A stretch of 64,000 nucleotides of DNA. Origin: Evernia prunastri (Eukaryota > Ascomycota > Lecanoromycetes > Lecanorales > Parmeliaceae). Location of the stretch: positions 127,662 through 191,661 of the forward strand of contig NKYR01000058.1 of the NCBI GenBank assembly GCA_003184365.1, given 5' to 3'. Both the position numbers and the translations under genes were made by a program. This document shows positions 21,691 through 32,810 of this stretch, in pieces (positions within the stretch are counted from its first letter, which is position 1; every line of letters starts with the position of its first letter). The notes under the pieces were generated by a model. It was not told the DNA's origin. It was given only the letters and a program-made list of their open reading frames with translations, and ran no database searches.

Positions 21691-23012
21691 ACGAATGGTG
21701 CCATCAGTTCCGCCATAATCAGGAGGTAATGCATCGGGATATCAAACCCGCCAATATACTACGTGTCACTCCTGACCAGTTGGCGGATTTTGGTGTTGCA
21801 AGGGACATCGCTTCTCTGGTAAGCAAACAAGGCACAGAGTTGTACATGGCCCCCGAGGTCCGAGTTTCGGCACAATACGGTCGGCCAGCGGATATGTGGT
21901 CGCTCGGAGCACTCATCGCTGAGTGCTATGATGACCTACCTGACAGCAAGCCGCAATCGGACTGGTGCGATCAGGTAGGGAGGAGATTCTTCCGTTACTC
22001 CCAGGAGCGCGAAAAGGAGTCGGACTGGGAAGCAAGCGTGGATCGCGATCTGATACGCTGTGTCCTGTCAGGGATGCTACGTATGGATCCAAGCAAGAGA
22101 TGGTCAGCACAGGAATGCCTTGAGTATCTCGAGCCTACAGGAGATTCTTCTGAAGAATCGGACGATGGAAGTGCAATAAGGGCTCCCATACAAGAGCTCC
22201 CGGATGGATCTTCCTCGTCCGCCTCGGTTGATCACTTGGAAAGCGATCGACCACTAGCCTACTTGAAAGGCTTTTTCCCACCACCATCCCACGAGTCCTC
22301 AGTAGCTGATGAGGCGGACGCAGTTACTGGCGACTCTCTTCCCTCTCCGTTGGCCGGCCCTTCAGGAAATGATGAAGAGGATCAAACGTGGGAAAATGCT
22401 CTTCCCAATGGGGAAGTTCTATCTGGAGTCTCAAGGCAAGACCCAGGCTTCCGTGAAGGGAGACTCGTAGTGGAAATTGTGGGCGACGACAGGCCATCAG
22501 TCCATGAAAGCGCGATTTCTCCCCTTCGATCTCTCAGCGTAGGGAAGAGTTCCGAGTCGGGGGATAGCCAAACGTCCTCGGATGACGACAAGGCGCCTGG
22601 TGAATCAGAATGCGACGAGGCAGATCCTGCGATGGCGCCAAACGACGCAGAGGCTCCAGAAGCCTCCATTACCGACGGGAAGTCAAAGCGTAAGCGCGGA
22701 GACCTTTCCACCATCAGCGCGCGCTCGGCGCAATTCGACGTCAAGCAGATGAGTTTCCAAACACACATTAAAATCCGGTCAATCAAAGTTGAAGCGCCAA
22801 CGCTGCTGGACAGCCTGCTAATGACGCCTTATCTCGCCACCACAGACTTCAGTCGTCAGCGCAAGTACCCACGACGACAAGCGGAGCGAACCGTCTGGAC
22901 CAATATCTGGCACTACATATATAAATTGATCACCGAGAAACCAGCGCGAGAGGAGGGTTTTCTTTCAATCGTTGAGCCAAAACCCAAAACTCGTGGGCTA
23001 CGTGGTCGTTAG
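21636..23012 (+). pseudogene. FHA-kinase copy 2, N-terminally truncated
   Basis: Carries only the kinase C-lobe and tail: VMHRDIKPANIL, ADFGVARDIA, SKQGTELYMAPEV, RPADMWSLGALIAECYDD and a C-lobe helix region, then a long acidic Ser-rich linker and the basic KSKRKRGD tail also found in copy 1. The FHA domain, glycine loop and ATP-binding lysine are absent, and the first 25 codons come from the junction repeat rather than kinase. The last ~45 codons also read through a second junction repeat (J2), so the natural stop seems lost. It cannot be an active kinase by itself. The long open frame could still be expressed as a pseudokinase-like fragment; I consider it a relic. Confidence 0.75.
22866..22960 (+). 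repeat. Array junction repeat, copy J2
   Basis: Shares the CCACGACGACAAGCG start with J1, then a TATATAAATT motif and ACCAGCGCGAGAG. It lies inside the 3' end of kinase copy 2. Confidence 0.5.
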
Positions 23013-23633
23013 GAGCAATCATCTTCGAGTGTTTGTTTGACCTTCCCTTCGGAAACCCGCAGAAGGAGGGGCGAAAACGGTGCGAAAAGATACGGAAGGC
23101 GTGCACGCGGTGCTGTCGACCATACGAAGAACAGCCGGATGATAACCAAGTTGCTCTTATACTCATTGCGAAAGACGCCATGTTGTGTCTGGACGCCACG
23201 AAAGACTCTTGGCGCGACAGTGCTATAAGCTATATAATTTGAATAGTTACGATCTAAGCGAAGATTCGGACGCCGGGAGTGAAACAAAAGCTCAGACACA
23301 GGCGTATCGGGGAAGAACCTTCCAAGCGACTATCTCCAAACTTCAGAGATCGACGAGTCAGAAATTGAAGAGGAGCTCAAAGTCAAGAGTAAGCCTAAAG
23401 GCAACGAGGAGCTTGAGGGCAAAGACGACTCTGAAGACGTGTCATGGGAAGATGTCTCTCTAACCGGTCCAATCTCCGAGGGAAATGTGAGGCGGAAGCG
23501 TGGCAGCCGGCCCTCAACAACCGGTAACGACGAAGGAGGATCGCTTTCCACCGTTCGACCACGTGATGACCTGAAGCGAAGGAAGTCAGTGGCATCATAC
23601 CTGGGCCCCCAACGGTACGAGAGGCGCCGATGA
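23013..23633 (+). pseudogene. FHA-kinase copy 3, tail fragments
   Basis: A short piece at 23033-23120 (DLPFGNPQKEGRKRCEKI) resembles the GLPTGGPREGRRWCERI segment of copy 1. After frameshifts, 23439..23633 encodes the copy 1/2 type C-terminal tail (SEGNVRRKRGS and DDLKRRKSVASYL). No catalytic motif remains. Confidence 0.6.
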
Positions 23634-23704
23634 AACGAAGCCAGAGTAGCAATCTGGCTGGAAGGCCTGCCGACCAGAGATACCCTAGCGGTTGCAAGCT
23701 CCAG

Positions 23705-23810
23705 TTATCCGCCTACGCTCTGCCATCCATATATACAAGAACAGCAAATCATATGTGTTGCAGTCGGGCCTTATAAATATACACTACACATCAACCAACT
23801 GACGCGAGAG
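23705..23810 (+). repeat. Array junction repeat, copy J3
   Basis: Contains CGCCTACGCTCTGCCAT, CCTTATAAATATACACTACA and CTGACGCGAGAGTG; closely similar to J4 and less so to J1. Confidence 0.65.
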
Positions 23811-23837
23811 TGGAGGGAACTGTCAGAATACTCACGC

Positions 23838-24540
23838 GGTTTTGGTGTTGCAAGGGACATCGCTTCTTTAGTAAGCAAACAAGACACTGAGTTATATATG
23901 GCCTCCGAAGTCCGAGAGTCCGCACAATACGTTTCGCCAGCGGATATGTGATCGACGGAAGCACTCATCGCTGGCGATAACGTAGTATATAATTTTCTGT
24001 TGAGAGACCCCGACTCTTGCATTGGCCCACACGCTCTTGCATTCACATTCAACAAGAAGCATCAAGTTGTCATGCATACAACGCCGAGCGACATAGTCTC
24101 TGTGAAGTTCAATGGCCAGAGAGCAACAGATCGGACACGGTTTTCTTGGATTCTCCCTCGCTCTCAGAGGAAATTTCGTGTTGAGGTGGCCGACGTACTT
24201 CTGTTTGAGGTTATCTTACCGAAGTACGGAACGAGGAAGGACGAATACCACCAGAATTGCGAAAGATTCCTGCAAAGCGTCGCCAGTGGAAAATTGCAAA
24301 CGGACGGCGTCGATAGCAATACTGAAGCAATCGCCACACCGGCGAGCGCTACATCAAAACCTTGGGACCCTTTCTATTTTTATCTCCGAGGGAGAAAAAT
24401 TGGCAGTGGGAGCTATGGTGATGTCGAGACAGTGCTTCGGATGCCGGATGGAAAAGTATTTGCCGCAAAGAGGTTCAAGTCCAAGGATTCTTTTGAGCAA
24501 GAGGTCCGAATGCTCAAGAAGGTCTGCGAGACACCGCATG
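23838..24540 (+). pseudogene. FHA-kinase copy 4, chimera of C-lobe piece and FHA/N-lobe
   Basis: The first ~110 bp repeat copy 2's FGVARDIASLVSKQ region, with TGG of the ADMWS motif changed to a TGA stop. Near 23975 it switches to an FHA domain (AFTFNKKHQVVM, RTRFSWILP, LLFEVILPKYG) followed by a kinase N-lobe with glycine loop IGSGSYGDVE, ATP lysine in FAAKRF, and VRMLKKVCETPH. It stops where copy 1 has its intron: GTAAGC follows at 24541, but no second exon is present. The order (C-lobe before FHA) can only arise by rearrangement. Confidence 0.75.
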
Positions 24541-24599
24541 TAAGCACAAACCGATGCTCTGCTGATTCAACCATTACTGATTATGAGATCAGCCGAACA

Positions 24600-24710
24600 T
24601 CTGCCTACGCTTTGCCATTCATAACGACAAGAGGAGCAGATCGTATGCATTGAAATCAGACTTACGAATATATACTACACATCGACCGACTGACGCGAGA
24701 GTGATGCAAG
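24600..24710 (+). repeat. Array junction repeat, copy J4
   Basis: Contains TGCCTACGCTTTGCCAT, an ATATACTACACATCGACC stretch and CTGACGCGAGAGTG, matching J3 over about 100 bp. Confidence 0.65.
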
Positions 24711-25074
24711 CGGATGGTCAGAAGACTCTCGGAATACATTCAGCGGCGCGAAAAGGGGAAAGACCGGGAGACCAGCGTCGATTCAAGTTTCGGAGGCCGT
24801 GAGTCTCTATATCATCTCTTGAGGATGCAAAAACTGGCAAAGAACAAAGAAACATTTGTACCCCGGCTGAAGCTTGTGATCTGGTGATTCCAGCAGACTT
24901 CTCGCCAGGTGTGCATGGGCGAGCGGCCACCATTTCGAACCGGAGGATATGAAGCAGCTCGCCAAGGACTTTGAGAAAGTTGGCGTTAAGTTTGAGTGGA
25001 TTTCGACGCCATGCTTCAAGGACACACTTTTCGCGGAGTGCTTACTCAATCATGACCCAAAGATGGAGACTTGA
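24705..25074 (+). pseudogene. Kinase fragment fused to an unknown protein fragment (copy 5)
   Basis: 24712-24790 encodes RRLSEYIQRREKGKDRETSVDS, matching the ILRRLTEYIHRREKEQD region of copy 1. It then changes to an unrelated sequence (YHLLRMQKLAKNKETFVPR), and after one frameshift near 24885 continues as GHHFEPEDMKQLAKDFEKVG and TPCFKDTLFAECLLNHDP up to a TGA at 25072. The second part looks like a real protein, but I do not recognise its family. Confidence 0.5.
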
Positions 25075-26244
25075 CTCTTCAGAGGCTGATAAGTCAGCAC
25101 TCGTGACGTGCTGGAAGCGTGCGATTGAAAGGGCAGGAGTTTCGGGGAGCATGGTGCAGACCTTGAGCGTTGAAGGTCCTTTTGTTCATGATACCCCATT
25201 TGTATTGCAGTTGGAGAATCCTCCCAAGTTTTGAAGATCTCGATGGAGTTACTTATATCGATTAGCGAAGCGAGCGATGTTGTACAGGAAAGTTTGGTAC
25301 ATTAGCGAGCATTCTTCTGTGTCTGGAAGACTTTGATGAACGATGTTATAACTGCGAATGGATTGTTACCAAAACACGCGTACAGCAGAGTGGTGAATTA
25401 TCACAAAGTGTTTGACAAAGAACATCTATCTATCGATGCCTTTTTTTGTCGAAAATATACTCAGGCCTTAGGGACTAATAAATTGCAAAGTCATCGATCT
25501 TTTCAGTGCAGTTAGCGGGCAAATAGGCCCCTGGGCTTCGAAGGCCTTCGTCACCTTACCCCTGATCCCGGAAAAGCCACTTCCAGCCTCGAAGCCGCCC
25601 ATAACAAGCCGACGGCAGCTTTATCTACGCCAACTTGGCCAATACGACCCTGTTGAATTGGCCACCTTGTTGGCTATGGAAACGTATGAAGTACCTGCAC
25701 ATCATTTTTGATTGTTCTTGAGTGTAAGCCGAAGAATGAAACGGCAGGAGAACAAGCAGATAGACATTTAGGAAAACGGAAAACGGATGGCGAAAAGCTG
25801 TATTGTCAAGATGTTCACAAAGCGAGAGCTTCATTGGCTTTCGACTACCCCGGCAAGACCGTCGATTCGATACACGGAGTCTACAGGTAGTAAGGCCCGT
25901 GGTACGTTTCAGCGTGCTTGCTTACTTGCCTAATGCTTTCCATACACTCCATGCATATGCATATCTGTTTAGTGCTTTCCATGCATATTCCAGCACTGTT
26001 GTCCACCATTTCATTCATGCAGCTAGTCGTTCCCATCGGCCACAAGATGGCTGAAGGCCCTGTAGTTGAATTCACCATGCATTTCGTATCATCACTGCTG
26101 TGCCTTGCTGAGAGCACGACGGCAGTGTGGTGCCTGCGCACCTACTATCTTGATGGTTACTGATCCGCAGAACAGTAAGTCAGCAAACAGAAAGCACGAG
26201 TCAAGTGATCTGCTATCAGTATTCCATTATATAGTCTATCCTAC
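25075..26244. other. Gene-free region with a dispersed repeat
   Basis: No supported gene. It holds one diverged copy of a repeat also present near 61.6 kb, and otherwise only short, unconvincing frames. Confidence 0.45.
25971..26059. repeat. Dispersed repeat, copy 1
   Basis: Shares AGTGC, ATGCAT, GCATATTCCA, GTTG, CTAG, CCATC and ATGGCTGA blocks in the same order with 61624..61719. The copies are strongly diverged, so the family is old. Confidence 0.45.
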
Positions 26245-27166
26245 CTATGCGGCCTCCTCCAATGCCTCCTCACTCCCAACCGGCCCCCCCGCCAAACGCG
26301 TTTCCAGCCCCGCCAAAGTCTCCCCTTTCTGCGCCATCATCTGTCCATGCTGCGCCAGCAGCGAAAATCCCTCGCCCCAGAAGTTGCTCAGATTGCCCAG
26401 CACCTGACCGAGCAGCGTCGCCAGCTGCGCCGAATACTCCGTCACGTGCGTATCCAACGATGTCGCTCGGCGGCCGGAGGGCAGTATGGATATGAGGGCG
26501 CCGTCGGCGGCGGGGTCGAGACCATAGCGGGAGACGACGGCGACGAGGAGGGAGGCGGTGGTTAGGCGTGGGAGGCCGGGGGTACCGTCGGCGCCGAGGA
26601 TCAGGGCGAGTTGCGCGATTGCGCTTTGGGAGCGGAGGGCGTAGAGGGCTGTTTCCCAGGTGCTGAGGTACAGGTTGATAGCTGGTAGGTGAGTGCCGGG
26701 TTAGTGTGTATCATCTGGTTATGGTAGAGTGTGTGAGAATCCGCGTACCGTAAATGCTGAAGGCCCCATAGAACACCCGTGCATCCGTGACAGGGCCTCC
26801 AAGCTGCGGTGCGACACACTTCAAATTGCCCAACGTCGAACAATCATATCCAGCACTCCCGTACGCCAGCCGCAGAAAACACGTCGACCATATTTCTTCG
26901 CCTTTGCACGTCATGGTGGCGGAGTTCCACTCGAACATCCACTCGTCCATCCCCAAGATGTCCCAACAGCTCGGATACACTGCGCCAGTACTATTACTGA
27001 GGTCCGTGCAGTTCGGGGTCGATGTGCTCTTTGCGGTTGTTGCAGAAGGGGTGCGGGCGTTGCTTTGCGAGCTGGAGTAGTTGGGTGGATCGACTCCTGG
27101 GGCGGCTGATAGCAGTAGAGGCGCAAAGCATAGAATTGAAAGGGTCAGAACGCTGCGCATGCTCAT
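26245..27166 (-). CDS. Secreted six-cysteine hypothetical protein
   Basis: Two exons fit, 26749..27166 and 26245..26681, with a 67-nt intron (GTACGC donor, CACTAAC-like branch, CAG acceptor); 855 nt encode 284 residues. The N-terminus MSMRSVLTLSILCFAPLLLS is a clear signal peptide with likely cleavage near SAA. A Ser/Thr-rich linker follows, then six cysteines at about 53, 67, 87, 96, 109 and 117 in a compact Trp-rich module (NCTDLSNST, PSCWDILGMDEW). The C-terminal half (INLYLSTWETALYAL and on) is helical and Leu/Ala-rich. It is probably secreted, with three disulfides. I do not recognise a named family; an effector role is possible but unsupported. Confidence 0.75.
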
Positions 27167-28511
27167 GTTGAGACGAGTGGTTACCGAAGAAAGACGTGAG
27201 AAGTATCATTCACGACATGAGAGCTGTACATTTTGTCGGACTTCTTGAAAAGCGTACCCAAGGGATGAGAGCAGGGAATGGTAGGACCTGTCGTAGGATG
27301 CGGGGAAATGAAAGCACGTTGGGACTTGGATTGAGAATGAGTTGAAGCAAGTAGCTACCGACTAGTGGTGGACATGGCGCATGAACGGAAGCAACGGGAT
27401 TTGCTGCTTGAGCGTCGCATGCTTCTTGAAACATTGCCAAGCCTATAAATGGCCACTAAATAGTATTTGAACCGACAGACGAATAAAGAGTAGACTTGGT
27501 ATTCAGGAAACTGTGGGAATCTCAACAATATCGATGAAAGAGATTGGTGGCACTGCTACCTTTGGCGTATACGACGAAGTCCCTCCATAGATAAGTTGAA
27601 GTCCAGCGAATCGGAACCGGACCGGTACCTTTTCCGCCAACGCTGACAACGCTAAAATCAGATACTCAGGGGACGTACTCCGTAATGAATCCATATCCTC
27701 CGCCCCTGGTTAGGGTTTCTCGAACCAGGATTTCGCTTGGTCGAGCATGGGTGGCTGGATGACGTTTCCAACGGCCGCAGGAAAGTGGAAGCCCAGGCTG
27801 CTTGCGGTGCCACGGTTGGTTCAGTGGCATGCCTCCAGGCTGTGAGTGGGTCTGAAGTGTCGTGGGTTGGAGGTGGTTCCGTGATGAGTATGCGGATCGC
27901 GGTGGTCAGAGAGAGTGTGGATCTATGCGTGCATCTTTACTTCGCTCTGCAGGGTGAAATCTTCAGTTGTGAGAAGCCCAACATAGTACCGGAATGTTGA
28001 TCGTGGTAATCCCAGCAAAGGTGCGGAAGGCCGGATTCCGCATCGTCGCCCGGTCCCTTTTCTTCTTAACGAGACCCAGGATCAATTGTGCGATGATCCA
28101 CGGCGGACAAAGGAAATCGACTAAGAAGAGATGATTGAAGAGATTGTCGATTGAGACTCGGCATTAGCGCCGTCACAAAAGACGAAACAATCAACCATCG
28201 CGTCAATACTGAAGAAAGGATCTTGGTTGGTAGATCATGCGAGCACTTGCAAAGCAGGATAAAAGTCGCTCTGAGATGTTACAATACGATAAGAACCTTA
28301 AGCTTGGGATGAGACTTTAGAAGAGCTTTAGGCCTATCATACTACCTACATGATGAGACAGATGCTCGGTGGCTCAGTCCCCTTGTTCACACCGTATTAG
28401 CGCCTACATGAGACCTCGATTACTCGAAATCCAAGGACTGTCAGTAGTCTCATGGCATCGCATGCTCCTCAAAACATCGATTTTTCTCCACTCACCCTAA
28501 AAGCCCCCATC
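27167..28511. other. Intergenic, no gene supported
   Basis: About 1.3 kb. A 63-codon minus-strand frame at 27503..27694 has an ATG but no recognisable features. The right end is the 3' flank of the next gene. Confidence 0.4.
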
Positions 28512-30086
28512 TTACTTCTTTTCCCACATAAACCACCCCGCTCGCCACAACTCGTTAATGCGAAACTCATCTCTATCGTCCCTCGAAGCCAACCACCTAA
28601 GACTATCATTAGGTCCGTACGCTCCAGGGCTATCTTCCGGAGCATGAGGCGGGGCTGTTCGACCGTTAATCCTTGGACCCACGGCGTCTCTGGCCTGCAA
28701 CCCAAAGTAGTACGAGTGCAGCATATTTGTGCGCCGAGATGCGTCCATACAGATACACGTGTCTTGCAATGTGAGAAGAGAGCGATATCGCAGGGGAGGG
28801 TAATTCTCCGTTATGATCTCCCCTCCGTCTCGAGTGATCTGTTGATGCACTCGGTGCAGGAAAAGAAGCCCGAGCGACATACAGTAAGTGAGATAGCGAT
28901 CCTGATCCTTTGAAGCCTTGTCGTACTCCTGTTCTCTCGCGAATTGAGCCTGAAAAGAAGCTTGCTCTTGAGCCCATCGCTCAATATCGTGGCCAATTGT
29001 CCCCGCCTTGCGTTCCCCTAAGGCTTGTTGAACGTTCCCATCACGGGCCATGCGTGTGCCCAGTTTACCTTTGTGGACTTTCCCAACGGTCTTGCGCCAC
29101 AGATGATGGGCCCAATGCTCCTTATCTTTGCCAGTTGTCCCAGCCTCGCGTTCCGCTGAGTCTTGTTGAACCTTCTCATCATACCGAACCATGTGTGTGT
29201 CCAATTTATCTTTGTATACTTTCCCAACGGTTTCGCGCCACAGATAATCGTAGATACTTTCAAACTCTACAAGCTCCCACCCCGGTAAGCTGAAAAGGAA
29301 CATGCGCGCTCCCTCGTCTTGGTTCTGCGGAATGTCCCATCTCTCGAGAGCATCCGCAGAATAAGTTTGGGCAGTCCCCGACCCTACAATTTTCTCGTTC
29401 GGGAAAGTGTGGGGCTCATGTGAAAGAGCCGCGAAGATTTCGAACCTCCAGAATGCCCTCTTGACGCGATAAATCTCAGAGGGTCGGAGCGGCAAACTCC
29501 AAGGTTGGGGCTTGTTGTCGCCTTCGCCATCATCATACCATCCTCCCCAACGATATTGGCTGTTCCAGAGTTGACTCAAGGGTCGAAAATTGCGGTCACG
29601 GCCACGACGCATTATTTCGTGGCCCGCAGTGTTGCAAATCTCAATGAACTGGATGGAACAGTCGACGTAGCCGTTGGCGAGATCTTCGACCGCACTGAAA
29701 ACGACTGCTATCTTCCTCAGTGTTTCGAATGGGGCAGAGAGGCTTGTTGAGATTGTAAGTGCAGTGTATGCGGGAGGTGGCTCCCAGCTTGGACCATTGT
29801 CAGGTCTCAAATAGCCATTAAGGATTGGTAGCATAGAAGCCCGCGTGACATGATCCTGGATGAGTGCTACATAGAGGATCGCCAGCTGCTGCAACTCGAA
29901 GGGTAAGCCTGAAAGTGCGGCCATCAAAAGCCAGCTCGGCCAACGCTCGAAGACCACTTTGGCGGTAGGTAGTCCGATAACTAGATTGAACAAAGTCTGA
30001 ACGTTGTCGACGTTTTCCATAATAGTGGCAAGGAGGTTCTCGTCTGCAAGGACCTGCATGGTCAAGCTCGCCTCATGGGGATCCAT
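28512..30086 (-). CDS. Hypothetical protein with internal duplication, 524 residues
   Basis: Single exon with an ATG at 30086 (MDPHEASLTMQVLADENLLA). The first ~60 residues (NLLATIMENVDNVQTLFNLV) are loosely like the F-box-like start of fungal orphan families, but no firm F-box can be claimed. The middle is rich in Trp and Tyr. Residues about 282-327 and 329-373 are a tandem duplication (LWRETVGKV and LWRKTVGKV). No signal peptide or membrane segment was seen. Function unknown. Confidence 0.65.
   Translation of the reverse strand: MDPHEASLTMQVLADENLLATIMENVDNVQTLFNLVIGLPTAKVVFERWPSWLLMAALSGLPFELQQLAILYVALIQDHVTRASMLPILNGYLRPDNGPSWEPPPAYTALTISTSLSAPFETLRKIAVVFSAVEDLANGYVDCSIQFIEICNTAGHEIMRRGRDRNFRPLSQLWNSQYRWGGWYDDGEGDNKPQPWSLPLRPSEIYRVKRAFWRFEIFAALSHEPHTFPNEKIVGSGTAQTYSADALERWDIPQNQDEGARMFLFSLPGWELVEFESIYDYLWRETVGKVYKDKLDTHMVRYDEKVQQDSAEREAGTTGKDKEHWAHHLWRKTVGKVHKGKLGTRMARDGNVQQALGERKAGTIGHDIERWAQEQASFQAQFAREQEYDKASKDQDRYLTYCMSLGLLFLHRVHQQITRDGGEIITENYPPLRYRSLLTLQDTCICMDASRRTNMLHSYYFGLQARDAVGPRINGRTAPPHAPEDSPGAYGPNDSLRWLASRDDRDEFRINELWRAGWFMWEKK
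28968..29243 (-). repeat. Tandem coding duplication, about 138 bp per unit
   Basis: Two diverged units encode about 46 residues each, sharing LWRxTVGKVxKxKLxTxMxR, VQQ, ERxAGT and HWA/RWA. At the DNA level TTTCCCAACGGT and GCGCCACAGAT recur in both units. Confidence 0.85.
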
Positions 30087-31239
30087 TGCTGCCCCTTAGC
30101 TGTACATGCGTCCCCGTCTGATGTGATCGATTGTGAAGATGGGATTGCTTAGGACTTTTTGGAGGTTTGGGCAGTGCGTCCTTTTGAAGTGGCTAGTTTG
30201 GAGACTTTCAAAAAGAATACTCAAGGACGTGTTAAACGCAAAGATTGTGGCAAGCGTTGGCGTGATGGACGAAGTGTTCAGATATATCGGTAACACTGAC
30301 TTTACCATTGAACACTCCGGATAAAGGCTTCGCTGGTAGATTTCTTCCTTGTTCTCACACAATTGATTTCCTGAATCAATTTGTGTTCTAGCGATTGCTG
30401 GTGCACACAATACATCTTTCAATCCCCTCAACACCTCTGCTATTCATACAATGTGAAAGGTGACTTGATCCACGATTACCACAAGGGCCAAGCTCACTAC
30501 CTGACAACAATGAGACAAAAGGGGTAGACTCGAACTTCTTGAATCATCGGATAATACCTCGTGACAATTTGTCCGTCTCTTTAACCGAGTACCACAATGA
30601 CTTCCTGAACCCACGAAAAGACCCTTCGGGGAAGTCTGAACGTATAGATCCTTAAATGTGCACTTGTAGCATTCTTTGACTGTATAGAACCGCTAACGCC
30701 TTGCATTGACGGAATGTAATTGTGGACTGAGAGTGCAAAAGATTGAACTTGCTGTTGGGGCATAGAAGGAGCGCTTATATCTGCATTCGGCCTTCGAGAG
30801 GCATTGTATCGAGCTTGTAGGTGAGGATGTCTTCTAACGACAGGAGAAAACAGGTCTTTCAAATGGACAGGGGCCTCAGTTCCGTGCGCGGTTACTCGCG
30901 TCATTACTTTGAAGGATCCTTTTAGACGTGGATTCCGAGAGCAGGTCTACCCTTTGGTACCTTACCGTTGGACGTCCACGTCCATAGGTCTTTCTATTCT
31001 GATGTCCTACTGTAAGAATTGTGAAAGATGACATGAAAGATGAGAAGAGGAAGACGGGGGAAGACGGCCGAGAGTGCTTCTTTATTTGGCGCCTGTACCT
31101 AGTCTGCCCGAGGGCCGTAGCTTTCACGCCACGACGGAACAAGCCTAGCGTCAACGCGTTTGGTCACGTCCCAACAAGCATTTGAAGTATGTGAAAACTT
31201 CATGACCGAGGTCAGTCTCAGGTCTCAACTAATGGCGCA
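30087..31239. promoter_or_regulatory. Divergent intergenic region
   Basis: About 1.15 kb between divergent genes, presumably with both promoters. No supported coding region was seen. Confidence 0.4.
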
Positions 31240-32810
31240 ATGTCTTCATCTCAGGAAATACGCGTCGATTTCCCATTAATTGCCATAGCAGGCTCTCTCT
31301 GCTGGGAATGCCAGAAAGCGAAGAACGATGGGACAGTTTTGAGCCGCTGCAAAGGGTGCAAGAGGGCAGTGTGGGTCTCAAAGATCCTCTCTATGAACTT
31401 GAGTTGACTCCAAGTCATCAGATATTGCAGCGCTGGGTGCCAAAAGCGGGATTGGGCCTCGGAGCATCGCACCGTTTGCAAATCACTCAGGCGTCTGAAT
31501 GAGGGACCGAAAGCACAGGGAAAGCTGACCTGGGCCGATTATAAGCATCTACAGGTTAGTAAAGATAGAATATCCGAAATACAACTACCAATTGCTGATG
31601 TGAGATCAACTCAGCGTCAACGCTATTCCATGATCGTCGACAGGAACGAGTACGGCTTTGCAAAGCCAGGAGCCGTCAACCTTGGGAGGGCTGTGCAGTA
31701 AGTCGTCCAGGAGAGAAATCTTGTATCTGAAGAGGCTGCTTATGAAATGAATCCAGACATCAGCCCAAGTGTGAAAATTGCCTACGGACACCCTTTGACC
31801 ATGTCGCCTCTGAAGCTTTCCATCTAACGCCTTGCGATAACTGCAAGCTTGCTTTCTTCTGTTCGCCAAGCTGTCGCACCGAGAAACTCGAAGAGCATCA
31901 ACAGAGGCAATGTTCCAGCTTGAAAGACGCCGGCGCTTGTGAAATTGTGAAGCTGGAACACCTCAAGGCGACAGGAGAGCCCCTGATCGAACTGCCAACC
32001 CAAAGCCCGCGTCGTACCTACAAACCTCTCCACACAGCCCGAAGCTGGAAAGACTATTTCCAAGACATCTCAGCCAGCCCATTCGGAGATTTCATAACAG
32101 AGGATTTCTCTCCTGTCAAGGACGACAAGGAGTTCCTGCACGCGTGTCGCTTCCTCAAAGTAGCCGTCAACTCTTCAAGCTTCATACTCACTATACTAGC
32201 AGGCTTGGAGTCAGAGATCCCTGACCTAGCTTCTCGTCTCAAGCTTACAGTCCACATTGTTGGCGCTGACTGGGAAGATATTCGCCGCGCAACCATGACG
32301 GAAGAGTTGTGCCACCTTCTCCCAAAACTCGAGCGTCTGGTAATCGGCTACGTTGGACCAGATGTTGGCTCTACTAACGGGAGTACTACAAAGCTCTTAG
32401 AATTCAAATGCTGTCCCGACTGTGAGAAGACGGGCCGATCTCCCCGACAAGCGTTCCTGGCGAACGACCTCTACCATGACTTCGCAAAATCCGACCTGTT
32501 TGCGAAGTATCCGCCAGACTTAGTTGTCGCACTCCACTCTGGACATGCCAAATCAGAGGTCCAGAGGTGGCGGCCGACTTTGCAGTGCATACTCGACCTT
32601 GGAGCTCCAGCCCTCTTTACCACGTACAACAGAAACGAGGCTGTGGAAGAAGAGCATATCTTCGACAAAATGGGCGCGCGATTCTCGAAAAGATTGGCCG
32701 AAAATCAGTGGCGTGGCGTTCTTCCCAAGTTCAACGTGTTCATGGAGCGCTACGATGTGTATTATTTCAACTACTACTGGTATATTGTCAAAGGTAGGAA
32801 GCATGGATGA
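31240..32810 (+). CDS. MYND zinc-finger protein with MSS51-like C-terminal domain
   Basis: Four exons fit: 31240..31370, 31422..31554, 31615..31697 and 31757..32810, summing to 1401 nt (466 residues). The first splice is fixed by the MYND signature, which only reads C-x2-C ... C-x2-C ... VYCSAGCQKRDW when GTGGGT at 31371 joins the CAG before 31422. Zinc ligands of finger 1 are C21, C24, C37, C40, C46, C50, H59 and C63. A second MYND-like finger follows at about 121-168 (C-x2-C, CDNCKLAFFCSPSC, H, C). The remainder (VHIVGADWEDIRR, LPKLERLVIGYVGP) resembles the MSS51 C-terminal domain. Yeast Mss51 is a mitochondrial COX1 translation activator, but many fungal relatives are uncharacterised, so the exact role is unknown. 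Confidence 0.85.

Noticed and set aside
30096..30434. 112-codon minus-strand frame
   Set aside because: No good start, no motifs, and it lies in a divergent promoter region.
31920..32810. Stand-alone 296-residue gene
   Set aside because: It is the last exon of the MYND protein; upstream exons join in frame and supply both zinc fingers.
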